In this document: positions 1 to 6,563 of the stretch, one piece after another
Position numbering within the stretch: position 1 is the stretch's first letter
How the letters are laid out: the number at the start of each line of letters is the position of its first letter
Made by a program: the position numbers and the translations under genes
The notes under the pieces: model-generated
The model's input: the letters and a program-made list of their open reading frames with translations, nothing else
What the model was told of the DNA's origin: nothing
The model's database searches: none
From: Endomicrobiia bacterium
Lineage (GTDB): Bacteria > Elusimicrobiota > Endomicrobiia > Endomicrobiales > Endomicrobiaceae
Reading direction: 5' to 3'
Assembly: GCA_025998475.1 (NCBI GenBank)
Contig: BNVZ01000005.1
Span: 1-20,728, forward strand
DNA length: 20,728 nucleotides

Positions 1-597
1 GATAGAGAGGAAGATTTAACCAAGCAGATAGAAGCAGAAATACAAAAATTTACAATAATACCGGAATTCAAAGACTGGGCATTAGAAATATTAAACAGAG
101 AAAACAACAAGGAAATAGAAAACAGAACTAAAATACATAAAACTCAGTACGATACATTGTTAGCAACTCAAAGACAATTAGATAATTTGACAAAAATGCG
201 ATGCAAAGAAATGATAACTGATGATGAATATACAAAAGAAAGAAATTTACTTACCAAACAAATAACGCATTTACACCAGCAATTAAACGAGATTGATGAT
301 CGGATTAATAATTGGCTAGAACTAACTGAAAAAACTTTTGATTTTGCACAAAATGCTAGGAATGCCTTTATAAATGGAGGAGTAGAAACAAAGAAATCAG
401 TGTTGTTGGCAATAGGAAACAGCTTTGTTATAGATAATGGCAAGCTAGAAATAACTCCTAACGAATGGTTAGAACCTATTGCAAAAGGTTATAAAGAATT
501 AGAAACGGATTATTTTAGGCTAGAACCAGAAAAAAGGCTTGATAATTATGAAGAAAACCGTGATTTACAGCCTATTCGTGTCAAATGGGGTGGCTGA
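1..597 (+). CDS. large serine recombinase, C-terminal part (5' end outside window)
   Basis: Reading frame 1 is open from the first base to the TGA at 595-597, giving 198 visible residues. The catalytic resolvase domain must lie to the left of the window. What remains fits the C-terminal region of large serine recombinases: an Ile-Pro-x-Phe-x-x-Trp-Ala segment near residues 20-27, a long charged coiled coil (about residues 35-105), and the closing block WLELTEKTFDFAQNARNAF with a following KKSVLLAIG stretch. Such enzymes cut and rejoin DNA at attachment sites and drive integration and excision of mobile elements. The last codons (Trp-Gly-Gly-stop) are read from the 3' end of the oppositely oriented tRNA-His gene, so the gene ends exactly at the probable attachment site. 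The first in-frame TTG at 157 is not a credible start because the frame is open upstream. The family call is firm; the element type is unknown. Confidence 0.85.
   Translation, partial: DREEDLTKQIEAEIQKFTIIPEFKDWALEILNRENNKEIENRTKIHKTQYDTLLATQRQLDNLTKMRCKEMITDDEYTKERNLLTKQITHLHQQLNEIDDRINNWLELTEKTFDFAQNARNAFINGGVETKKSVLLAIGNSFVIDNGKLEITPNEWLEPIAKGYKELETDYFRLEPEKRLDNYEENRDLQPIRVKWGG
586..597. other. probable attachment-site junction at the tRNA-His 3' end
   Basis: These bases are shared by the last three sense codons and stop of the recombinase gene and by the acceptor 3' strand plus CCA of tRNA-His on the other strand. Integrases commonly use the 3' end of a tRNA gene as attB and restore it on insertion, so the crossover probably lies at or near here. 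The second junction is outside the window, so the core sequence cannot be defined. Confidence 0.45.
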
Positions 598-663
598 CGG
601 GACTTGAACCCGCAGCCTTCGGCTCCACAAACCGACGCTCTAACCAATTGAGCTACAACCACC
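586..663 (-). tRNA. tRNA-His (GTG)
   Basis: On the minus strand a complete cloverleaf is seen. The acceptor stem begins GGTGGTTG and closes with CAGCCACC, including the extra 5' G(-1) facing C73 that is typical of tRNA-His. The D arm is AGCTCAATTGGTTAGAGC, the anticodon stem is TCGGT/GCCGA, and the loop TTGTGGA carries anticodon GTG. The T arm contains GGGTTCAAGTCCC. CCA is encoded (plus-strand TGG at 586-588). The last 12 bases overlap the convergent recombinase gene. It lies 8 bases downstream of tRNA-Arg and is probably cotranscribed with it. Confidence 0.95.
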
Positions 664-671
664 AAAATAAA

Positions 672-745
672 TGTCTCCGGCGTGAGTTGAACACGCAACC
701 TACTGCTTAGAAGGCAGTTGCTCTATCCAATTGAGCTACGGAGAC
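672..745 (-). tRNA. tRNA-Arg (TCT)
   Basis: On the minus strand the acceptor arms GTCTCCG and CGGAGAC pair perfectly and are followed by discriminator A. The D arm is AGCTCAATTGGATAGAGC, the anticodon stem ACTGC/GCAGT holds loop CTTCTAA with anticodon TCT, which reads AGA, the favoured arginine codon here. The T loop is GTTCAAC. No CCA is encoded, unlike the neighbouring tRNA-His, so the CCA must be added after transcription. Confidence 0.95.
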
Positions 746-790
746 ATTAATACCGCGATAAACACATGAAAAAAATTATCAACAAGGCTG

Positions 791-817
791 ATTATAATCC
801 TGGACAAATTTTGTAAA
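791..817 (-). promoter_or_regulatory. candidate promoter of the tRNA-Arg/tRNA-His unit
   Basis: On the minus strand there is a perfect -10 hexamer TATAAT (plus-strand 791-796) and a TTTACA-like -35 (812-817) with a 15-base spacer. The expected start would lie about 40 bases before tRNA-Arg. The spacer is short of the ideal 17, so the -35 assignment is uncertain; the -10 is convincing. Confidence 0.45.
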
Positions 818-857
818 ATAGCACAGTGGTGACAGCCAAAAATCAAAAAAAACCCTC

Positions 858-868
858 ATGCGTTCGTC
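858..868 (-). repeat. copy of the dispersed motif GACAAACGCAT (one mismatch)
   Basis: Plus-strand ATGCGTTCGTC is the reverse complement of GACGAACGCAT, one base away from the motif found exactly at 14011-14021 and 14124-14134. The next bases on the minus strand continue with GA and a GGTTT, as also seen beside the 14124 copy. All copies noticed are intergenic. Confidence 0.35.
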
Positions 869-989
869 TCACACCGGCATTGTAGCAAATCACCTAGTTT
901 CCGTCAATTTTTCGGTAACGTAAAATAGATTAAACTTTCTGCATAATTGCAAAGAAGTCCAGCGATTAATGCACTATTTCCTCGAAGAA

Positions 990-1087
990 TAAGATACAGG
1001 GACTTGCGCACCTTTTTGGTAAATTTCATCTGCTTTATTAAGATACAGGGACTTGCGCACCTTTTTGGTAAATTTCATCTGCTTTAT
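990..1087. repeat. perfect 49-bp tandem duplication
   Basis: Bases 990-1038 and 1039-1087 are identical over all 49 positions. The identity ends at 989/1038 on the left and 1039/1088 on the right. Because 49 is not a multiple of three, the duplication shifts any frame that crosses it. The minus-strand reading frame at 1038-1247 stops with a TAA formed at the junction. Perfect identity points to a recent event. Confidence 0.9.
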
Positions 1088-1247
1088 CTGGTAAATATTT
1101 CAAAATATTATCTCTTGTAAAACAGCCAAAATCCATTCGAAAATTCAAAACATTGTAAAGTTTACAAGTACAGAAGTCAATCAACCATATATTCTGCTGT
1201 GGACAAGCTGAACTTCTGATACCGTTATGTCCATCTTTAATAAACAA
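1038..1247 (-). pseudogene. probable remnant of an unidentified gene
   Basis: A 69-codon minus-strand frame starts at TTG (1245-1247) with a good AGAGGA ribosome-binding sequence three bases before it. The product has protein-like features, including IKDGHNGIRSSACPQQN and a charged end KYLPDKADEIYQKG, but I do not recognise the family. It ends with a stop created at the junction of the 49-bp tandem duplication; the unduplicated gene would have continued leftward, where all frames soon meet stops. I read it as the 5' part of a decaying gene. A short real protein cannot be excluded. Confidence 0.3.
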
Positions 1248-1370
1248 ATTTCCTCTTTTAAGTCTTTTTATTGTTGCTAGAAGCGTTTATTTTCAAGCAT
1301 TGTTACAGTTTTTTCTCTCGTATGTCTTACTCATACAAAATTTATTTTAAAAGTGTTTTGGTTTTTGTTG

Positions 1371-1432
1371 AGGAGGTGAGAGTAGATTTGAGGAGTTATA
1401 AAACTTTAGACATTTCTTTGGTCTATTGTTAG
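1371..1432 (+). other. orphan Shine-Dalgarno and 14-codon frame in the der leader
   Basis: AGGAGGTGA (1371-1379) is a near-perfect match to the 16S anti-Shine-Dalgarno sequence. It stands eight bases before a TTG (1388-1390) that opens a 14-codon frame, Met-Arg-Ser-Tyr-Lys onward, ending at TAG 1430-1432. It may be the start of a decayed gene or a leader peptide. I have no evidence of function. Confidence 0.2.
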
Positions 1433-1514
1433 AGACAAATCGCCAAACTTGAACGTTGTTAATACATTAATAATATTATAGAATCTGCTGCAAGATGTTT
1501 AAAAGGATTATCCT

Positions 1515-2834
1515 ATGTTGACAAAAGTTGCATTAGTAGGTAGACCTAATGTTGGAAAATCTGCAATTTTTAATAGACTGATTGGCAGAAAAAAAGCGAT
1601 TATACATGAAACGCCCGGTACAACAAGGGACAGAAATGATTATGAGGTTTCATGGAAAGATAAGAAGTTTATTATCACAGATACGGCAGGTTGGAGTGCC
1701 GATGCTTCTGTTTTTTCAAAAGATATGTTACATCAGCTTGATATTGCAGTTGAAAAAGCTGGTATCGTGTTGCTTGTTGTTGATGGAAAGACCGGTATTC
1801 ATCCTGTTGATGCCGAAGTTGCCAGGCAAATTAGGCTCAACCAAAAGAAAACAATTCTTGTCGTAAATAAAATAGATACACAAGCGGAAGAAGTTAAGGG
1901 ATATGAGTTTTATGAACTTGGTTTTGATGATACAGTTTTTATATCCGCAAACCACGGAAGAAGCATAAATGATCTGTTGGATAAGATTTGGGGTAATATT
2001 AAGTACGATAGAAGGACAAAGAGTATTCAGGAAACATTAAAAATTATTTTGGTAGGAAAACCTAACGTTGGAAAATCTTCTCTTGTCAATGTTGCCGCCA
2101 AAGAAGAGAGAAGTATTGTTCATGATATTCCGGGAACAACAAGAGATTCTCTTACGGCACATGTCCAAATTAATGACAAGGATTACATTGTTATAGATAC
2201 GGCAGGCCTGCATAGAGGCAATAAAATTAGCGATGATATGAAGTATCTTTCAACTCTAAGCACAAATTACGCTATTGAAGATGCTGATGTCGCAGTGTTG
2301 GTTGCGGATGCTTCGCAGGGTATAGGGGAAACTGAAATCAAAATTGCAAGGCTGCTTCTTGAAAAGAAGAAACCTGTTATTGTAGCTATAAATAAATGGG
2401 ATTTAATAGAAGAAAAGGAAGAAGCTGCAAAATATTTTGAAGAACAATTAAAAGAAAGAATAAAATTTATGAGATGGGTAGGTGTTATTTTTATATCTGC
2501 AAAAACCGGTCAAAGATTAGAAAAAATATTTCAGGAGGCAGAGCTTGTTTTTAAACAATACTCAAAAGAGTTGACGCAAGAAGAGCTTAATGAAGTTGTA
2601 AGGGATGCTCTTGCAAGAAAGCCATATACAAGCAAAGGTAAAGCATTAAAAATTAAAGAATACGCTCAAGTTTCTTCAAAGCCTCCTGTATTTATTTTTT
2701 CAGTAAACGATATAGAATTGGTGCATTTTTCTTACGAAAGATTTCTTGAAAACGCTTTAAGGGCAAGATTCGGATTTTACGGCACCCCGATAGTTTTAAA
2801 ATTTAGAAAATATTATAAGAAAAAAGCAGAGTAA
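1515..2834 (+). CDS. der: ribosome-assembly GTPase Der (EngA)
   Basis: Der is a tandem GTPase needed for maturation of the 50S ribosomal subunit. The 439-residue product has two complete G domains. The first has a P loop GRPNVGKS at residues 9-16, DTAGW at 56-60 and NKID at 118-121. The second has a P loop GKPNVGKS at 181-188, DTAG at 228-231 and NKWD at 303-306. A KH-like domain (about 350-439) follows, with the usual basic tail RKYYKKKAE. Length is typical of compact Der proteins (E. coli's is longer). The ATG at 1515 has AAGGA seven bases upstream; that ribosome-binding sequence sits in the small palindrome AGGATTATCCT (1504-1514), which could partly mask it. It heads a rightward unit with plsY nine bases downstream. 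The identification is secure. Confidence 0.98.
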   Translation: MLTKVALVGRPNVGKSAIFNRLIGRKKAIIHETPGTTRDRNDYEVSWKDKKFIITDTAGWSADASVFSKDMLHQLDIAVEKAGIVLLVVDGKTGIHPVDAEVARQIRLNQKKTILVVNKIDTQAEEVKGYEFYELGFDDTVFISANHGRSINDLLDKIWGNIKYDRRTKSIQETLKIILVGKPNVGKSSLVNVAAKEERSIVHDIPGTTRDSLTAHVQINDKDYIVIDTAGLHRGNKISDDMKYLSTLSTNYAIEDADVAVLVADASQGIGETEIKIARLLLEKKKPVIVAINKWDLIEEKEEAAKYFEEQLKERIKFMRWVGVIFISAKTGQRLEKIFQEAELVFKQYSKELTQEELNEVVRDALARKPYTSKGKALKIKEYAQVSSKPPVFIFSVNDIELVHFSYERFLENALRARFGFYGTPIVLKFRKYYKKKAE

Positions 2835-2843
2835 TAAATAAAA

Positions 2844-3443
2844 ATGCTTAGAAGAATTTTATATATAATTTTTACGTATTTATGCGGTTCAATTCCTTTT
2901 GCTTATATTATTGCGAAACTAGTTGGGAAAGTTGACATACGCACTGTGGGGTCAGGAAATCCCGGAGCCACAAATGTTTTAAGATCAATTGGAAAAGGAG
3001 CAGGAATAGCAACTTTTGCAGCAGATACCCTAAAAGGTTTTATTCCCGTACATTTTGCGATTATATACAACTTTCCTTATTCAATGGTTATTGCCGTTGT
3101 TATTGCTGCAGTAGCAGGTCATATGTTTACAATTTTCTTAAATTTTAAAGGTGGAAAGGGCGTAGCAACAGGATTAGGTGTGTTTCTGGCTCTTATGCCA
3201 TGGCCATCGATAATTGCTTTTGGCATATTTGGTTTAGTTTTTATATTTTCAGGATATATTGCGCTTGGTTCGATATGTTCAGCCTTGAGTCTTCCGTTGG
3301 CATCTTATTTTTTAGAATATGACGTGTGGGATATAATCCTTTCTTCTACTGTTGCGATATTGATTGTTTACAAACACAAGACAAATATAAAAAGATTGAA
3401 AGAAGGTTCTGAAAGTAGATTCAAAATATTTAAGAGGAGATAG
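2844..3443 (+). CDS. plsY: glycerol-3-phosphate acyltransferase PlsY
   Basis: PlsY is an inner-membrane enzyme that transfers an acyl group from acyl-phosphate to glycerol 3-phosphate, the first step of phospholipid synthesis. The 199-residue product is strongly hydrophobic, with about five membrane segments. It carries the three family motifs: GSGNPGATN at residues 36-44, KGGKGVATG at 102-110 and a KHKTNIKRL-type block near 177-185. Length matches the family. The ribosome-binding sequence is weak and the start lies nine bases after der, so translation may depend on the upstream gene. gpsA begins two bases after the plsY stop; GpsA makes the glycerol 3-phosphate that PlsY uses, so the pairing is functionally sensible. 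I do not see plsX in the window. Confidence 0.97.
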   Translation: MLRRILYIIFTYLCGSIPFAYIIAKLVGKVDIRTVGSGNPGATNVLRSIGKGAGIATFAADTLKGFIPVHFAIIYNFPYSMVIAVVIAAVAGHMFTIFLNFKGGKGVATGLGVFLALMPWPSIIAFGIFGLVFIFSGYIALGSICSALSLPLASYFLEYDVWDIILSSTVAILIVYKHKTNIKRLKEGSESRFKIFKRR

Positions 3444-3445
3444 CA

Positions 3446-4438
3446 ATGGAAATTACCGTTCTTGGCGCAGGTTCGTGGGGAGCAACCCTCGCAACCCTTT
3501 TGTTTGAGAACAGAAATAATGTTATTCTCTGGGAATTTGATTTCATAAGATCAAAAAAATTACAAGACAGAAAAATAAAACCTTTTGAAGCGGGAGCATG
3601 TTTGCCCGATGGTTTAGTTGTAACAAACGGTTTTGAGAGTTTTAAAAATTCTGAAGCTGTTTTATTTGCCATTCCTTCGCAATACATGAGATCTACTTGC
3701 GAGCTGTTAAAAAATAAAGGTATATCTCTTGACGGAAAACTTGTAATAAGCGCGACAAAAGGTATGGAAAGCAATACTTTTTTAAGAATGTCTGAAGTAA
3801 TAGAAGATGTTTTTAATGGAGTTTATAAAAATATTGCAATTCTTTCAGGTCCTAGCCATGCTGAAGAGGTATGCAGAAAAATTCCTACATCTATTGCATC
3901 TGCTGCAGAAAATATTAAAACTGCTGAAAAATGCAGAGATCTTTTTATGAATGATTATTTTAGAGTTTATACTCAAACTGATATTGTAGGTGTTGAAATT
4001 GGAGCAGCTTTAAAAAATGTTTTCGCAATTGCTTCTGGAATCATTGATGGTTTAGATTATGGAGATAATACAAAAGCCACAATAGTTATAAGAGGTCTTA
4101 GAGAACTTACAAAAATAGGAGTCGCTTTAGGTGGAAAAGAACAAACTTTTTACGGATTATCGGGATTGGGTGATTTGGTAGCTACATGTTTTTCGAGACA
4201 TTCAAGGAACCGTGCTGTGGGACAAGCTGTTGGAGAAGGCAAGTCGCCAATTGAAGCCGAGAAGAGTCTTGGAATGATTGCAGAGGGTGTCAGGAATACT
4301 ATAAGTGCTTATGAACTAGGAAAAAAATTAAAGATTGAGCTTCCGATAGTAAATGAGATATATGCAGTTTTGTTTGAAGGAAAAAAACCTCTTAAAGCTG
4401 TAAACGACTTGATGACAAGAGGTTCAAAACAGGAATAA
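3446..4438 (+). CDS. gpsA: NAD(P)H-dependent glycerol-3-phosphate dehydrogenase
   Basis: GpsA reduces dihydroxyacetone phosphate to sn-glycerol 3-phosphate in the cytoplasm, supplying PlsY and lipid synthesis. The 330-residue product begins with a Rossmann nucleotide site GAGSWGATLA (residues 7-16). It continues with SATKGME, whose Lys105 is a conserved active-site residue, then SGPSHAEE (134-141) and the catalytic Lys190 in GAALKNVFA. The C-terminal helical domain includes the SGLGDL and SRNRAVG blocks that bind substrate. Length is typical. The start ATG is preceded by AGGAG inside the last codons of plsY, an arrangement that couples the two genes. No clear terminator follows the stop. Confidence 0.98.
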   Translation: MEITVLGAGSWGATLATLLFENRNNVILWEFDFIRSKKLQDRKIKPFEAGACLPDGLVVTNGFESFKNSEAVLFAIPSQYMRSTCELLKNKGISLDGKLVISATKGMESNTFLRMSEVIEDVFNGVYKNIAILSGPSHAEEVCRKIPTSIASAAENIKTAEKCRDLFMNDYFRVYTQTDIVGVEIGAALKNVFAIASGIIDGLDYGDNTKATIVIRGLRELTKIGVALGGKEQTFYGLSGLGDLVATCFSRHSRNRAVGQAVGEGKSPIEAEKSLGMIAEGVRNTISAYELGKKLKIELPIVNEIYAVLFEGKKPLKAVNDLMTRGSKQE

Positions 4439-4584
4439 AAGCATTAGCTAAGTTTTGTTAAATCGTTCTCAAGCGCTTTTAATAGTTGTTCCTATTCTTT
4501 TGCTAGTTCGCCTAATAAGTACTTGCGTCTATTTTCAAGCGAGCGTAAATGTACCAATACAGAAGTTAGTTGGCTATAATTTTC

Positions 4585-4686
4585 CTCCTACCTTAATGAA
4601 TCGTAGTGCAGCAGGTAAGGAGCGTGAGTCTTGCGACGGGCACAAAGATGCGAGCACGTCGGAAAGTAGCGAAGTTGAAAACTTCG
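4585..4686 (+). ncRNA. candidate structured RNA (strand uncertain)
   Basis: Three hairpins lie in a row: CTCCTACCT (4585-4593) with AGGTAAGGAG (4613-4622, one bulged base); CGACG (4634-4638) with CGTCG (4657-4661); and CGAAGTT (4670-4676) with AACTTCG (4680-4686) around a GAA loop. In an AT-rich genome a G+C-rich, hairpin-rich spacer is a classic sign of a structured RNA. I compared it by eye with consensus pieces of tmRNA, RNase P RNA and SRP RNA and saw no match. A decayed gene or mobile-element end is an equally possible explanation. Confidence 0.25.
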
Positions 4687-4721
4687 ACTAATTTGAGGCT
4701 TTGAAAGACAAATTCTTGAAA

Positions 4722-4751
4722 ATAGAGTTAGAGGGTTGTGTTTAACTCTAT
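4722..4751. promoter_or_regulatory. hairpin upstream of HU
   Basis: ATAGAGTTA (4722-4730) and TAACTCTAT (4743-4751) form a perfect nine-base-pair stem with a 12-base loop, about 40 bases before the HU start. Its position suggests an operator, an attenuating leader structure or a weak terminator. TATTATTATA directly after the stem could include the HU -10 element. None of these roles can be settled from sequence alone. Confidence 0.3.
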
Positions 4752-4790
4752 ATTATTATAGCTCCATTTTAAACATTAGCAGGTGATAAA

Positions 4791-5051
4791 ATGACGAAAA
4801 ATGATATAGCAGTGGCATTATTAAAAATACTAAGTTCAAAAAAAGAAGCCGATGCTGCCGTAAATAAAGTTTTTGAAGAAATATCAAATGCTTTAAAAAA
4901 TGGCGAGAAAGTTGTTGTAACAGGTTTTGGAAGTTTTAATATATTTGAGACAAAAACAAAAAATGGCAGGAGTCCTAAAACAGGTGAAAAACTTTTTATC
5001 GCTCCAATGAAAAAAATAAAATTTAAACAATCAAAAGACTTTTTTGATTAA
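4791..5051 (+). CDS. HU-family DNA-binding protein
   Basis: HU proteins are small dimeric chromosome-binding proteins that bend DNA and help compact the nucleoid. The 86-residue product has the two N-terminal helices, the GFGSF turn at residues 45-49 and the DNA-binding arm with NGRSPKTGEKL at 58-68. Length is close to the usual 90. The conserved arm proline is present in SPKTG, with Ser in place of the more common Asn before it. The ATG has AGGTGA (4781-4786) four bases upstream. It follows a structured spacer and is 12 bases ahead of ychF, so these two are probably one transcript. HU and IHF cannot be told apart with certainty here; HU is the default reading. Confidence 0.95.
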   Translation: MTKNDIAVALLKILSSKKEADAAVNKVFEEISNALKNGEKVVVTGFGSFNIFETKTKNGRSPKTGEKLFIAPMKKIKFKQSKDFFD

Positions 5052-5063
5052 TAAAGAGGCTAT

Positions 5064-6149
5064 ATGAAACTTGGCATTGTTGGTCTTCCTAATGTAGGAA
5101 AATCAACGTTATTTAACGCTATAACAAAGGCATGCGCCGAAGTAGCGAATTATCCTTTTTGTACTATAAAACCAAATGTAGGAGTTGCCATAGTTCCTGA
5201 CAAAAGATTGGATTTTTTAAAGAAACTTTACAATGCTAAAAAAACTGTTCCCGCAATCGTAGAATTTGTAGATATAGCAGGTCTTGTAAAAGGAGCGTCA
5301 AAAGGCGAAGGGCTGGGAAATCAGTTTTTGACTCATATAAGAGAAACTGCCGCGATTGTTCACGTAGTAAGATGTTTTGAAAGTAAAGACATAACGCATG
5401 TTATGGACGGCGTTGATCCTCTAAGAGACATAGAAATTATAGATATGGAGCTAATTTTGTCCGATATGGAATCTATATTGAAAAGACTTGAAAGACTCGA
5501 AAAAGACGTCAGGCTTAACGATAAAAAAATACTTGCCCAAAAAGAACTTGCAATAAAAGTGAAAGCATATCTGGATGACGCAAAACCTGTAAGAACTCTT
5601 GAGCTTAACAATGATGAAAAGACAATGATAAAAGATTTTTTTTTAATAACATCTAAACCCGTTTTATATGTGTGCAATGTGTCTGAAAACGACTTGCCGT
5701 CAATGGAGAATAAGTATACTACTGTTGTAAAATCAAAAACAAAAGAGGGGCAGATAATACCCATATGTGCAAAAATTGAAGCAGAGTTGTTGGAACTTTC
5801 AGAAAACGATCAAGAAGCCTTTTTAAAAGATTTGGGATTAAGAGAACCTGGTCTTAATCGTCTAATCAGAGCCGGATATGATCTACTTGGCCTTGCTACA
5901 TTTCTTACGGCTGGAGAAGCTGAAGCAAGAGCATGGACTATAAAAAAAGGCTTTTTGGCTCCGCAGGCAGCGGGAGTAATTCATTCTGACTTTGAAAGAG
6001 GTTTTATACGCGCCGAAGTCATGAGTTTTGACGATTTATTTAGACTAGGTAGCGAAAAGATCGTAAAAGATGCAGGACTGCTGAGAAGTGAAGGTAAAGA
6101 ATATCTAGTTAAAGACGGCGACATCATAGAGTTTCGTTTTAACGTATAA
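5064..6149 (+). CDS. ychF: Obg-family ATPase/GTPase YchF (OLA1)
   Basis: YchF is a universally conserved, ribosome-associated nucleotide hydrolase of the Obg family that prefers ATP, linked to translation and stress responses. The 361-residue product has a P loop GLPNVGKS at residues 7-14, DIAG at 70-73, an inserted coiled coil near 120-180, and NVSEND at 205-210, where the specificity motif differs from the NKxD of true GTPases, as is known for this family. A C-terminal TGS domain ends in DGDIIEFRFNV, the normal family terminus. The start ATG has AAGAGG four bases upstream. The reading frame stays open for 37 codons past the TAA, but the protein is already complete, so I do not propose readthrough. 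Confidence 0.97.
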   Translation: MKLGIVGLPNVGKSTLFNAITKACAEVANYPFCTIKPNVGVAIVPDKRLDFLKKLYNAKKTVPAIVEFVDIAGLVKGASKGEGLGNQFLTHIRETAAIVHVVRCFESKDITHVMDGVDPLRDIEIIDMELILSDMESILKRLERLEKDVRLNDKKILAQKELAIKVKAYLDDAKPVRTLELNNDEKTMIKDFFLITSKPVLYVCNVSENDLPSMENKYTTVVKSKTKEGQIIPICAKIEAELLELSENDQEAFLKDLGLREPGLNRLIRAGYDLLGLATFLTAGEAEARAWTIKKGFLAPQAAGVIHSDFERGFIRAEVMSFDDLFRLGSEKIVKDAGLLRSEGKEYLVKDGDIIEFRFNV

Positions 6150-6285
6150 ACCATTCCTTGCAGAAGTGAATTCATTTTGTTTAAAAAAGATACTGAAAAA
6201 GTGAAAGAAAAAGAAAATTTGACTAAAACCGCTAATAAATATACAATCATTCAAGGATGTTAGGGTTAAGGGAGGGAGTGTAAGA

Positions 6286-6477
6286 ATGTCTTACAAATGC
6301 GTAGTTTGCGGTAAAGGTTCAACATCAGGAAATACAATCAGCCATTCAAATAAAGCTTCGAAGAGACTGTTTAGACCTAATCTTCAGAACTTGAACATTA
6401 TTCTTAACGGTAAAAAAACCCGTGAATATGTTTGCACGTCTTGCATTAAATCAAGCAAAGTTAAGAAAGCAATATAG
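6286..6477 (+). CDS. rpmB: 50S ribosomal protein L28
   Basis: L28 is a small protein of the large ribosomal subunit. The 63-residue product begins [10 protein letters not shown] and keeps the [16 protein letters not shown] block that defines the family. It has two CxxC pairs (Cys5/Cys8 and Cys50/Cys53), the zinc-binding form of L28, and a basic C terminus. The start is ATG with a strong AGGGAGG sequence about ten bases upstream, consistent with high expression. It stands alone: 136 bases after ychF and converging on the RNase H gene, with 86 bases between them and no convincing terminator hairpin seen in the gap. Confidence 0.97.
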   Translation: MSYKCVVCGKGSTSGNTISHSNKASKRLFRPNLQNLNIILNGKKTREYVCTSCIKSSKVKKAI

Positions 6478-6563
6478 CGAGGCGCAGAGACAAAATTACT
6501 GTTTAAAAGTCTTTGTTTTATAAAAAATCCTGAAAGTAGAAAGATTAAAAAATGTGGTGGGTA

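Larger units (their letters stand above)
746..1514. other. degraded intergenic region between tRNA-Arg and der
   Basis: About 770 bases without a convincing gene. It holds the tRNA promoter, one copy of a dispersed motif (858-868), a perfect tandem duplication (990-1087), a minus-strand reading frame that looks like a remnant (1038-1247), and an orphan ribosome-binding site (1371-1379). TTGAAC (1449-1454) followed by TAATAT (1471-1476) at 16 bases may be the der promoter, but this is weak. The whole looks like an eroded gene region. Confidence 0.5.
4439..4790. other. intergenic region between gpsA and HU
   Basis: About 350 bases with no convincing gene. Its middle (about 4585-4690) is near half G+C by my count, well above the surroundings, and contains three successive stem-loops. 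An open plus-strand frame (TTG 4455 to TAA 4691) and a shorter minus-strand frame cover the same bases, but neither product is recognisable and neither has a good ribosome-binding site. Confidence 0.45.

Noticed and set aside
168..443. Minus-strand 91-codon frame opposite the recombinase
   Set aside because: It is a serine/phenylalanine/valine-rich mirror of the real coding strand with no family features.
990..1087. Possible start of a CRISPR array
   Set aside because: The two 49-base units are directly adjacent with no spacer between them and there are only two, so this is a simple tandem duplication.
4455..4691. 78-codon plus-strand frame between gpsA and HU
   Set aside because: It starts at TTG with no ribosome-binding sequence, the product has no recognisable domain and its composition changes abruptly midway; the DNA structure is better treated as a spacer or RNA candidate.
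6177..6263. 28-codon lysine-rich frame ending in Gln-Gly-Cys after ychF
   Set aside because: It starts at TTG without a ribosome-binding site and is simply the continuation of the ychF frame after its stop; ychF is already full length.
6478..6563. Bidirectional terminator between rpmB and the RNase H gene
   Set aside because: Only four- or five-base stems could be formed near the T-rich stretch; not strong enough to annotate.
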